From Populus alba (taxonomy: Eukaryota > Streptophyta > Magnoliopsida > Malpighiales > Salicaceae): DNA of 64,000 nucleotides. A program made the translations under genes and the position numbers. Below, piece after piece: positions 36,663-46,090 of this stretch. The first letter of the stretch is position 1, and the number at the start of each line of letters is the position of its first letter. The notes below the pieces were generated by a model. That model was given only the letters and a program-made list of their open reading frames with translations, was not told the DNA's origin and made no database searches. The stretch is taken from the NCBI RefSeq assembly GCF_005239225.2, contig NC_133295.1, positions 6,944,001 to 7,008,000 of the forward strand. The letters are read 5' to 3'.

Positions 36663-38433
36663 GTTTGTGGATTAGAATTTATGTGGATCGTTGATGGCAG
36701 GTCATGTGGGATTGATTTACAGATGGACGGCTGCTGATGGCGTTGGGTCAGGGAGCGGAGGGGTTAGGTATTTACAATTAAGAAAAATCTGAAACATATT
36801 TATTGCGTGTAATTTCAGGACACTCAGAAGTTTGTGTTCCCAAAATCATTGTCACGACATGGTATAGGGTCCGTGATAATACAATATTAACTAGTATTTT
36901 GAAACCCAGCCCCGTCCATTGGTTTTACCCACGTTACTGTACATTTAGGCAATTGCCAAATATACATGATTTGGTCTGATCGCGTTTAAAAATATGATTA
37001 TAATTGATTTTTAAAATATTTTTTATTTAAAAAAGTATATTAATAATATTTTTTTATTATTTTAAAATTATTTTTAATATCATCACATCAAAATGATTTA
37101 ATTTAAAGTGAAAATAATTTAAATTTTTTCAAAAACGTTTTTAAAATACAATGCCAAACAGGCTTTATAGTTCTAAATTATTTGAATCTAGTAAATATAT
37201 CATACTCATGCAAGAGCATCTAGATTTAATAACAACACTAGATTCATGTGTTTGGGCCTAGCAATCGCACAAGATCTAGGCATTTGATCTAGTAATTATA
37301 TCATATCCGCGTTTGAACGTAACAAATATATCAAGCCCATGATATCTAGGTCTGCTAAGATGATAGAAAATCTCAAATGCACATTTAAAATTTGTTCATC
37401 GTGATAACTATTACATGTATTAATTAATAAATAAAGAATTATTAATAATAAATAAAGCCAAAAAAAAACTTACATAATGTGTCATGCTATTTAGCATATT
37501 TATTTAATCACATGCCAATTTTATTTTTGAAAAAAAAAATATAATTTGAAGCAAAAAAACACTAACTTATTAACACATTTCATGTGCTTTTTATTTATCA
37601 AGCTTTGCATCGTATTGTAGTCCCTTGCATGGTCTAGGTTTTAACTCTAGTTGTGTTGGAGTTGGTTCAGCGTGGCTCTGTTAACTAAGTTTATCTATTT
37701 ATGACTTAGTCATTTTGTTAAAACCTCAATCAGGCTCTCAAAAAAATTTAAGTTAACCATTGTTCTAACATTTGCCTAACTTAATCAAGTGAAATTGTGA
37801 AATAGTTAATCGCCAAAAGATAACATAAAACAAAAGGATAGGGAGCGAAACAAAAAGACAACACCATATTAGATCGATCCTGGTCAACCCGAATTAACTT
37901 ATTAAATTCACAATCTTGGATCATGACATGAGTACAATGAGCTAACCCAGTAAGGCAATTTATCTTGTTCATTTCTCTTCCTATCTTTTCTCCCTGGTTA
38001 GGCCTCAATTAGGCTCAAGTTGTATGAAATTTAGGACTAAATTGAAAAATCATCCAAGAATTAGGGACGATAATCAAGAAATTAAGAGTTATCAAAGAAT
38101 TAGTTACCAAATAAAATTTTTTACAACTATATAGATAGTTTTAATGTTACAACTATAATTTGTAGAATAGCTTAATGATAAGATTGATATAAAAAACTAA
38201 TTTGGATATAAAATTATTAGTGGTATATATAATATTTATTCTAAAAAACCCAATATCTATATTATCGAGCTGAAAAGAATAAGGGGAAAAAAACACATCC
38301 CGAAACTTCCTTCACCCTATTCTCTGCCTTGGGCAAGAAATTTATCTTCTTTTAGCTCTAAAGTATAAGAAAAAAAGGCAAGGGGTTTACTTGGAATCAT
38401 TTAGGTGGGGATGTGAGATGAACCTCAAAGAAT
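36663..38433. other. AT-rich spacer
   Basis: No gene is supported. At about 37250-37360 a patch with GGGCCTAGCAAT and TCTAGGTCTGCTAA resembles the units of the minisatellite at 38434. The minus-strand open stretch at 37781-38008 has no recognisable domain. Confidence 0.5.
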
Positions 38434-38660
38434 GGGTCTGGCAAGTATGTCAAACCCAAGCGACATGGGCCTAGCGACAACGCCATACCTAAGGCGTTTG
38501 GGTCTATCAACTACGTCAAACCCGAGCGTCTGAGTCTCGTAACCATGCCCAACCCGCACTTAGGTCTAGTAATGGCAGACCCATGCGTCTAGGTAAACGT
38601 CTGGGCCTAGCAACCATGCTAAACCTAGGCGCCTGAGTTTGGTTAGACATGCGCTCCTAG
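38434..38660. repeat. Degenerate minisatellite, about 32 bp period
   Basis: Six to seven imperfect units follow one another. The core reads GGGTCT(G/A)GCAA..ATG then CAAACCC(A/G)AGCG. Unit length varies from about 24 to 33 bp. The tract is much richer in G+C than its surroundings. Confidence 0.7.
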
Positions 38661-38832
38661 GTCTGGCAACCATATAGAAATAACAAAAACACTCCTACAT
38701 ACAACCTTGTTTTTGTTGAAATCCAAGGGTAAGCAGTCATGTCGGACCTAAGTGCTTAGGTCTGGCAATCATATAGAAACGACAAAAACACCCCTAAATG
38801 CACCCTTGTTTTTGTTGAAACTCAAGGGTAAT
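38658..38832. repeat. Two-copy direct repeat, about 75 bp, adjoining the minisatellite
   Basis: Copies at 38658-38732 and 38757-38832 both begin TAGGTCTGGCAA(C/T)CATATAG and end TTTTTGTTGAAA.C(C/T)AAGGGTAA. Their spacing is about 99 bp, and each starts with a minisatellite unit. Confidence 0.8.
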
Positions 38833-38893
38833 TTTGTATTTGAATTGTTTCAATAAAAAAAAAAGACGGTGAAGCCCCCCAGAAAAAAGCAAT

Positions 38894-39605
38894 AAAGGAT
38901 GAAAAATGAAGATTTATTATAAATGATAAGATTGCATCAATTGAAAAGAATGGCGCATGGAAATTAGTTCTTAAACCCAAAGGAAATAAGCTAATAAGTG
39001 TTAAGTGGATCTACAAAGAAAAGAAGAATTTTAAAGGAGAAGTTGAGAGGTATAAGGCAAGATTAGCGGCAAAAGGTTATAGTCAAAAGCATGGGATTGG
39101 ATTTGATGAAGTTTTTGCTCCAGTTACTAGATTGGAAACCATTCGATTAATAATTTCAACAACTGCCCAACATAAACGGAAAATCTTCCAAATGGATGTC
39201 AAGTTAGCCTTTCTAAACGGCTTTCTTGAAAGAGAGGTCTAAATTGAACAACCTACGGGTTATGAACTAAATGGACATGAAGACAAGGTATTAAAGGTAA
39301 ACAAAGCCTTGTATGGATTGAAGCAGACCCCAAGAGCTTGGTATAGTCATATTAATAGTTATTTCTTGAATAATGGATTTGTAAAATGCCCTTATAAATA
39401 TGATATCTATGTAAATATTATAGAGAGTGGTGATACTTTTATTATATACTTGTATATGGAAGACTTGATTTTTATGTCCTATTACCAATGGATTAATATC
39501 AAAGAAGGAGAACATGGAATCTTTGTGAGTCAAGAGAAATTCACAGAAAAGATTCTCAAAAAGTTCAAGGTAGAAGATTATGCAAAAGTAAATACTCTAG
39601 TTTAA
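38894..39605 (+). pseudogene. Copia reverse transcriptase, broken
   Basis: The frame shows the Ty1/copia sequence series NGAWKLV, WIYKEKKN, ARLAAKGYSQ, FAPVTRLETIR, QMDVKLAFLNG and ALYGLKQTPRAWY. A stop codon at 39240-39242 interrupts EV-IEQPTGY. The catalytic YVDD motif has become YMED (39453-39464). A stretch of about 30 codons usually found between the catalytic block and the SYY motif is missing. It therefore cannot encode an active polymerase. Confidence 0.88.
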
Positions 39606-40046
39606 TGTAAAATGAAGTCGTCAAATAATGATGAATGAGAGAAGATAAACTCAACAACATTCAAGAGTCTAATTGGGGTTGGAGATATTTGACTTGCACT
39701 CATCCACATATTCTTTTTGGAGTAAGACTTGTGAAAAGGTTCATGGAGATACCAACTATGACACATTTCAAAGCTTCGAAGTGAATTCTTTGATATCTCA
39801 AAAGTATAATAGATTTTGGCTTATTCTATGGTTGCTCTAACAACTTTGATCTTGTAGGTTATAATGATAGTAATTGAGCTAAAGATATGAATTATAGAAA
39901 GAGCACTATAGATCTTGTCTTCTACATAAAAGACAACATTCATACGAAGTTCGAAGAAGCAATCTATAATCACATTATCAACTTATGAAGTTGAATATGT
40001 AGCTGCTACAACATATGTTTGTCATTCTATATGACTAAGAAGATTA

Positions 40047-40310
40047 TTGAAAGAGTTGTTAATGTCACAAAAGAAGCCTGTAGAAATTTATGTGGACAAC
40101 TCATTAGCCATTGCATTAACAAATAATCCAGTATTTCATGACAGAAGTAAGCACATCGACATAAGATTCCACTACCTACTAGATTATATTACAAACAAGG
40201 AAGTTGAGGTCAAGTATATGAAGACCCAAGACCAAGTCACATACATTTTCATAAAGCCGCTCAAACATGATGTTTTTGCTAAGATGAGAGATATGCTGGA
40301 AGTTATATGA
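40047..40310 (+). pseudogene. Copia RNase H remnant
   Basis: The 87-codon open stretch contains the copia RNase H end: IYVDNSLAIALTNNPVFHDR, SKHIDIRFHYLLD and a C-terminal block leading to the purine tract. The segment upstream (39650-40046) is decayed RNase H with frame shifts. Confidence 0.85.
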
Positions 40311-40329
40311 AATCAAGTTTAAAGAGGGA

Positions 40330-40650
40330 TGTTGAAAATAAATTAGATTTCTTTTGAATTAAAGGAATTGGTCTATTGGCTAAGTCAGCAAAAATACTTA
40401 TCTTGTTCATAATAGGTTTTTTTTTTATTTTTATTTAGTTTAATTCATTGTTTGTTTAAAATTTTAATTAGACCTATAAACAGGCTTGTAATCAAAAGCA
40501 TAAATATCAATGTAGAAGAGAGAGAATAAATGTATATATGAGAAAAACATTTAATAAAAGATATATTTCTCTCAAATTTCTTCTCGTTTTTTAGCTTTGC
40601 AATTAATATCGTTATCCCTCTTAAACTACTGCACTAATTTTCTTCCAACA
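40330..40650 (+). repeat. 3' LTR of the copia element
   Basis: It starts TGTTGAAAAT directly after the purine tract and ends TTCCAACA, giving the inverted TGTTG...CAACA ends expected. Length is 321 bp. The following AAGTC could be one half of a 5-bp target duplication. Confidence 0.8.
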
Positions 40651-41296
40651 AAGTCATCAGCCATAAACTTGCAGTGTAGGACTCCAGCACATAAATGAAT
40701 GATGTGAATTTGACCATTCTATGCAATTAGGTATCCATATAAAGAAACAGTGCTGACGCGCAGATCAATAAAATACTGCAGATATCATCAGGTGTCAGCG
40801 GTGGCAAAAACCTCGGACAATATCAAATCAGGAATTAGATTTTTTCCATCACGAGATCGAACAGCTTCAAGAAGATCAAAAACACCTCCAGTAACACTCT
40901 AAATGCTAAAAATATGCAGCCGAAGTAAGATGAGAAAATAGGGGCTCTATTTCTTGAAGCAACCAAAGATTTAAATGCAGTAAACAAGACGTATCCAGCT
41001 CATATCCTCTTCAAATGATAGATATTAGCGTGTTCAACACCTTAGAGTTCTTTACATGATCGCTTAAAGTTTTCACTAAACTCAATGAGATGTTTGATTA
41101 GCTTGATTATAAATTACATTTCGCTGTTTATCTATTATCGATAATGTTAAAGAGTTAGTGTATGAAATGGAGGAATAAGAGATAAAGTTTATGACTCCAT
41201 CGAACAGAATGCTTCCACATCAAATAAAGCACTTTTACTTTAGTTTAGTTGGTAGGTATATAGTTGATAGATGTCAGTGACAATATTCTAAAAAAT
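40651..41296. other. Downstream region of the GDSL gene
   Basis: No separate gene is seen. The right part should hold the 3' untranslated region of the minus-strand GDSL gene. Confidence 0.45.
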
Positions 41297-42862
41297 TTAC
41301 AAGATGTTCTTCACAGTGAGATATGATGATGTTGCAGAAAGCTTGTTCGAAATCTCTGTAGGGTGAAACAAATCCCAGAACAAGTTAAGAGTTCTAAAAG
41401 AACATGGAGTTTCGTTAGGAACGCACTGGCCATGCTCGTTTACTTTACAGCAGCCGTTGAGTTCAAAACTGAAACCTGAAACTCGTGAATAGAAATAGGT
41501 ATGTTATTACTAACAGAACAGAACGAAAGATTTGACAAAAAAATGGACATGAAGAGTCATGCAAAGAATGTCGAGTAGCAAGCATTACCTGGAGACGCAG
41601 TATATTCTGACCCAAATCCAATTGCATTAAGGTAGATAAATCTTGCATCAGCCAAATCGTTGTTCAAGTGATCTACAAGTGATATGAGTCGGCTGTTAAA
41701 GTAATTTACTGCATCATTCATGTAGTCAACGCACAATGAGCCTTTTGTGTCATAGTTAGCAGTAGAATATGGTGCGCAGCCGATAGGTCCGATTCCATTC
41801 ACCGCCACTTTCCTTGCTCCAGAATTGTACAATGTCTGTGAAGACGGAAAAAATAATAATAATAATAATAATAATAATGGATGTTCCATCTGGCAAAATA
41901 TATACGCTTCAAATTCAGTGGACAAATTCATGTATACGTATTGCTATACTGACCATAATTTGTTGAGAATATTGTTTGATGAGTGCTTCTGCATATTTGT
42001 CTGGTGTGTATTGACTGCTTGTATTGTAGTATTGTGGCATGAAATAGTTGTTTAGATAATCGTTACTGCCGGTTACGGACCAGTAAAAGCACTGGTTTAG
42101 GTGGTTGGCTGCGGACTCGTTCCCTAACATATCAACTATGCGTGAGACAATAGTCTGATGATTTTCCAACTGTTTGCTTAGTTCAAGGTTAGCACCCTGC
42201 AAACATATATTTTCATGTTTAGATTTAGGACAGACACGTAAAATATAAAAAATGTATAACTAATTTACCAATTGCTTCCCGGTTTCTTGTCTGATTCCTG
42301 CGGAACCAGATGCGTAATTTACACCTTTGAGAATTTCAGAGCTATTGACAGTCAGAAAGGATGGAATGAAATCGTCAAAGCCAAGAAGTTCACCTGTAAG
42401 GAGAAACTGTGCGCTTAGCTTGAATCCTAACTAAAACAACCATAAATAGATAAATCCATAGTAGGAATTAATTAGCTTCCTAGCTGAAGGACCCATCACC
42501 AGTTTTTTGAAAACTTTTAGTCACAAGATTGTATTTGAGACATAACATGTATGATTTCTAAACCTCTTCTTCTAGGAAACTATATATCAAGAGATGGAGA
42601 AGAAGGCCGAACCCATTATATCAGCTACGGTTCGACCATTGGTAAACCTTCCTGTTGGACCACCTGGGAAGTCAATCCCATATGGAGGATAATTGACTTT
42701 AGCTACAGTTTCAAGGTTGTTATTATTGCCACTATCCACTAGCGAATCTCCAAAAATGAAATAACAAGGCACTTTTGGTTCTCCATGGACATGATCTTGC
42801 TCCCAAAATGTAACGATTAACAAAAGAAATATAGATAAATGCAATTTTGTCTTGTGCGCCAT
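41297..42862 (-). CDS. GDSL esterase/lipase, secreted
   Basis: Five exons, minus strand: 42862-42613, 42393-42269, 42196-41954, 41835-41589, 41475-41297. They total 1044 nt, 347 aa, a normal length for plant GDSL lipases. The first ATG is at 42862. Residues 1 to about 27 ([15 protein letters not shown] core) form a signal peptide, so the product is probably apoplastic. Block I is [14 protein letters not shown] with nucleophile Ser40. Block II is [11 protein letters not shown], block III TGSNDY with Asn170, and block V WDLFHPTE with Asp323 and His326, so the full SGNH catalytic set is present. It should hydrolyse acyl or other ester substrates; the specific one is unknown. The intron 1 donor is a weak GTTCGG, but the frame continues perfectly across it. 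Intron 3 holds an (AAT)n run. A promoter-side duplication and a CACTA-like element lie upstream. Confidence 0.94.
41853..41878. repeat. (AAT)n microsatellite in GDSL intron 3
   Basis: About eight or nine uninterrupted AAT triplets. Confidence 0.9.
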
Positions 42863-43047
42863 GATCAACAAACAATTTTTGACAGATAATGGAGAATGGT
42901 AAAAAGAAACAGAACGCAGGGTTTATGCAGATAATCAAGGCGAGCAAATGAAGGCTGAAATCAGAAGAGGGTTATATATAAGCTAACATATGAAGAAGTT
43001 GATAAGATAGTAAAGCCAGGGAAAAAATATTAAAAGGGTGCTAAGGA

Positions 43048-43427
43048 AGATAAAAATAGAACATTCCCAATGGAATTGGGACATATAGTAGTCAAAGAAC
43101 TCCGGCATCTAAACTTCGTAAGCCAACGAAGATTTTCCGTTCTTTTCCTTTTTATAGCTTTCAACATATGATTAAACACTCCTTTCCTTTTGATTTGAAT
43201 TAACAAAGATAAAAATAGAAAAATTCCCACTAGAATTGGGATAGGGTGAATCCCTGTACCAAAGAACTGATCAAGAGGGAGGGGAGCATCTGAACTTAGT
43301 AAGCCAACGAAGAAACGAAAAGTAGCCTTAAAATATGCACTTTTCTTGTATTCTTTTCCTATTTTATATGGTTATTAATCTATCTTTCAACATATGATTA
43401 AACATTCTTTTCCTTTTGATTTGATCC
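43048..43427. repeat. Tandem segmental duplication upstream of the GDSL gene
   Basis: Copy 1 (about 43048-43200) and copy 2 (about 43207-43427) share AGATAAAAATAGAA, ATTCCCA.T.GAATTGGGA, CAAAGAACT, GTAAGCCAACGAAGA and TTTCAACATATGATTAAACA. Copy 2 is longer because of two insertions. The copies lie within 200-570 bp of the GDSL start codon and so within its likely promoter. Confidence 0.8.
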
Positions 43428-43436
43428 ATCCTTACA

Positions 43437-44920
43437 CAAACTACCAAAAAATCGATAAATACAAACAAAAATACCAAGAGAATATTTTCATGGATAAATT
43501 TCCAACAGATTCTACCGACAAACATATACCCTCGATATATACTGAGGGAATTATAGTGAAAAAAAATAAACAAGGCAAAAACAAATGATGACATGTCATT
43601 TTTTTACCAATAGAATTACCGACAGAATTTATTCCGTCGATAAATTTCAACGGTCATTCCATTGGTAAAATGTTAACATTGTTCGTCATGTTAATTACAA
43701 ACAAAATCACCAAAAGTTAATTTCATTGATATTTTCCAAAGAGCTTTGGAACTATTCACTTTTCAATTGCACTGTTAATCATTGTTTTTTAAAGACAAAA
43801 GCACCGACGGATTAAAAAGTCGTCGGTGTTATTCGGCGGGTTTCTAAAAAAAATTGATTAAATTAAAAATTTAAATTAAATATTACAAAAGAAATTACCG
43901 ACGAATTGAAAAGTTGTTGGTCATATTTGACGGTTTCTGAAAATTTTTGGTTAAATTAAAATTTTAAATTAAATATTACCGGCGGAATATTTAAAAATAT
44001 TAATAGTTAATTATCCGTCGGTAAAACACCCCAATAAAGAGTCTGGAATCTCCAATTTCACAATAAATAAGGCTTCTTTCTTCCTCCTCCTCCTCTTCTT
44101 CTCTATATGTAAAAAACATCAATATCCATTTTTTTCTCTTGGACTCCTTCTCTTCTCCTCCATTCTCAAGTACGTATTTTTCTCCTCTTTTTTTCTTCTT
44201 AGTTTTTTTTAAGTAATATATTTGATGATTTTTTTTCTCTTCTTAGCTTCACTTGCAACTACATTAAGGTATGCTTTTTTATTATTATTCTTTTTTAGAT
44301 TTTTTGTTTTCACTATATTTGTTTTTTTATTTTGTTTTTAATTTTTTTTGTTCTTAATAATGGTATGAATGTTGTTGTAGGATTTGTTTTTCCATATGAG
44401 ATAAATTTTTAGTTGATTTATTTATAGGATTTTTAAATTTTTAGCAATTGCAACTTTATTTTTTTCATATGATTTTTTTTAGTTGAATTTATTTTTTTCT
44501 TGTTATTTATTTGTTGCAAATTTGTTTGGATTGATTTTATTTTTTTTTTCAAGTGTTTTGAGTATTATAGAGTGTTGATTTATATTAATTTAATTATTTT
44601 ATAGTTTTGTAAAATAGATTTTTTTAAAAATATTTTTAAATAATTACCAATGGAATTACATGCGGACTTACTGAGAAAAATATCAATGGCATGAAGCGGA
44701 TAATTATTATTTTTTGCATGTTTTTTTCTATCGGTAAATTCATCAGTAAAATATTTTTTTTATTATCAACGGACTTACCGACAGATAAAAAATTACCGAC
44801 AAAGGATTCACTGATGGAAAATTTCTATTGGTAATTTCGTTGGTAAATTAATTACCAACAGAATGATGGTGCAAATACCAATAAAAAATTTTGTCAATAA
44901 ATATAAAGATTGTGGTAGTG
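43437..44920. mobile_element. Non-autonomous CACTA (En/Spm)-like element
   Basis: The right end reads TTGTGGTAGTG, whose reverse complement is CACTACCACAA, a CACTA terminus. The left end near 43437-43465 (...ACTACCAAAAAATCGATAAAT) is a weaker match. Numerous copies of (T)TACCGAC(A/G)GA and its complement TCCGTCGGTAA cluster in both subterminal zones (43500-44020 and 44640-44880), as expected for CACTA subterminal repeats. One forms a hairpin at 43803-43828. The middle holds a pyrimidine-rich leader-like tract (44065-44165) and T-rich DNA but no transposase gene, so it would depend on a transposase in trans. Confidence 0.65.
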
Positions 44921-45239
44921 ATAAACCCCCGTCAATAAGTAACTTCAAGCAGTAACTGCAAAATAAGTCCAAGAAGCCATGTAAAACCATTTTCATTTAG
45001 ACTAATAGGAACTAATTGTATGACAAAAATGAGTTTGAAGACTGAATTGACACGAGTAAAGAGAAAGAAGAAATCTTAACACAAGTAAAGAAGAAGGAAG
45101 GAATTTTTATGTACATAATTCAAGGGGCATACCCCAAAGAAGAAAAACAAAATAACTAGAGAAGACCGGTTCCCTTGGTTCGGGCTACATGCTCTGGATC
45201 GAAAGAAACAGGTCTAAATCACACTCTGGAAGAAACTAG

Positions 45240-46090
45240 TGGGAATAACAAGGGGTAAGTTGGCTTGATCTAGCTACAGGCCCTCATCCTTGTTAGTCTT
45301 CTGTGCACAAACTGGAGATGGAACTTGCTGGTTGAACCTTAAGAAGACTATCCATAACTTTAAGGGTGCATGTTCAATAAAAAACGTATAGCTTCTGGGA
45401 TTGTGTACTTACTGCCAATGCTTGCCAAGTGTGACCGTATGAGCTGAATGATCTCTGCATTAATGTCCTTAGGGGGGTGAAAGGTGCCTGCGAAAACTCT
45501 GTTGTTCCTTTCAAAACAAATGAAGTATATTGTAGTGGATAGGATTAATCGGGCTATGATGTGCAGGATGTTCTTCCTTGGCTGCCCATTGGAGGAGAGG
45601 CTTCCACTGCACTATGGGCCACTGGATTCCTGAATAACTTGTAATGGACTCTCAAACCGAACTGGTGTGGGCGCATTGGAAGAAAAGATGATTGTGTGTT
45701 TCATTTTGGTGGCTACAAAGGATGCATGTTTGGGTGGTTATCATACCTGCTCTGTTCAACATGTCCATGGTCTGCAGCCTGGTCTAAGAAGCTAACCGGA
45801 GGATAAAGGATTGACGAGATATATGTCCTGGAAACCATAGAAGATGATGAAGGGAGTTGGGGGGTCTAGATTCCTTGATTAGATCCCATGTTGAATCAAC
45901 TGTGATCTTCCCCGTATTATTCCATTTCCATACCAGATGATCGTGCTTGTTTGTTCAAGGGTGGAAAGCTATGGAGTTCCAGATGTCTTGATCACTTCTT
46001 GTAAACTTCCACCCCTCCCCATCTATGATGTCTGATACTTTTGCATTTCATGGCAACCCTGTAGAGGATAGAGTCCTATGAGGAAGAAAT
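45240..46090 (-). mobile_element. LINE (L1-type) 3' coding remnant
   Basis: Translated on the minus strand and allowing a few stops, the segment gives a zf-RVT domain, the zinc-binding region found after the reverse transcriptase in plant L1-type elements. Recognisable parts are HLVWKWNNTGKITVDSTWDL (about 45900-45950), a PGHISRQSFILRLAS block, and CILCSHQNETHNHLFFQC (about 45670-45727). The reverse transcriptase itself and the poly(A) tail are not seen. This is an internal fragment. Confidence 0.75.

Larger units (their letters stand above)
38894..40650 (+). mobile_element. 5'-truncated Ty1/copia retrotransposon with 3' LTR
   Basis: The left end begins within the reverse transcriptase-coding region, and no 5' LTR, primer site, gag or integrase is present. 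Coding remnants are followed by a purine tract (AAAGAGGGA, 40321-40329) and a complete 321-bp LTR (40330-40650, TGTTGAAA...TTCCAACA). A target duplication cannot be tested because the left end is missing. The copy is inactive. Confidence 0.85.

Noticed and set aside
41815..42055. Plus-strand frame with a poly-Asn run
   Set aside because: The Asn run is the (AAT)n microsatellite in a GDSL intron; the rest is antisense to exons.
42863..42871. Upstream start for the GDSL gene at 42871
   Set aside because: The codon at 42871-42869 is TTG, not ATG. The first ATG in frame is at 42862 and gives a normal signal peptide.
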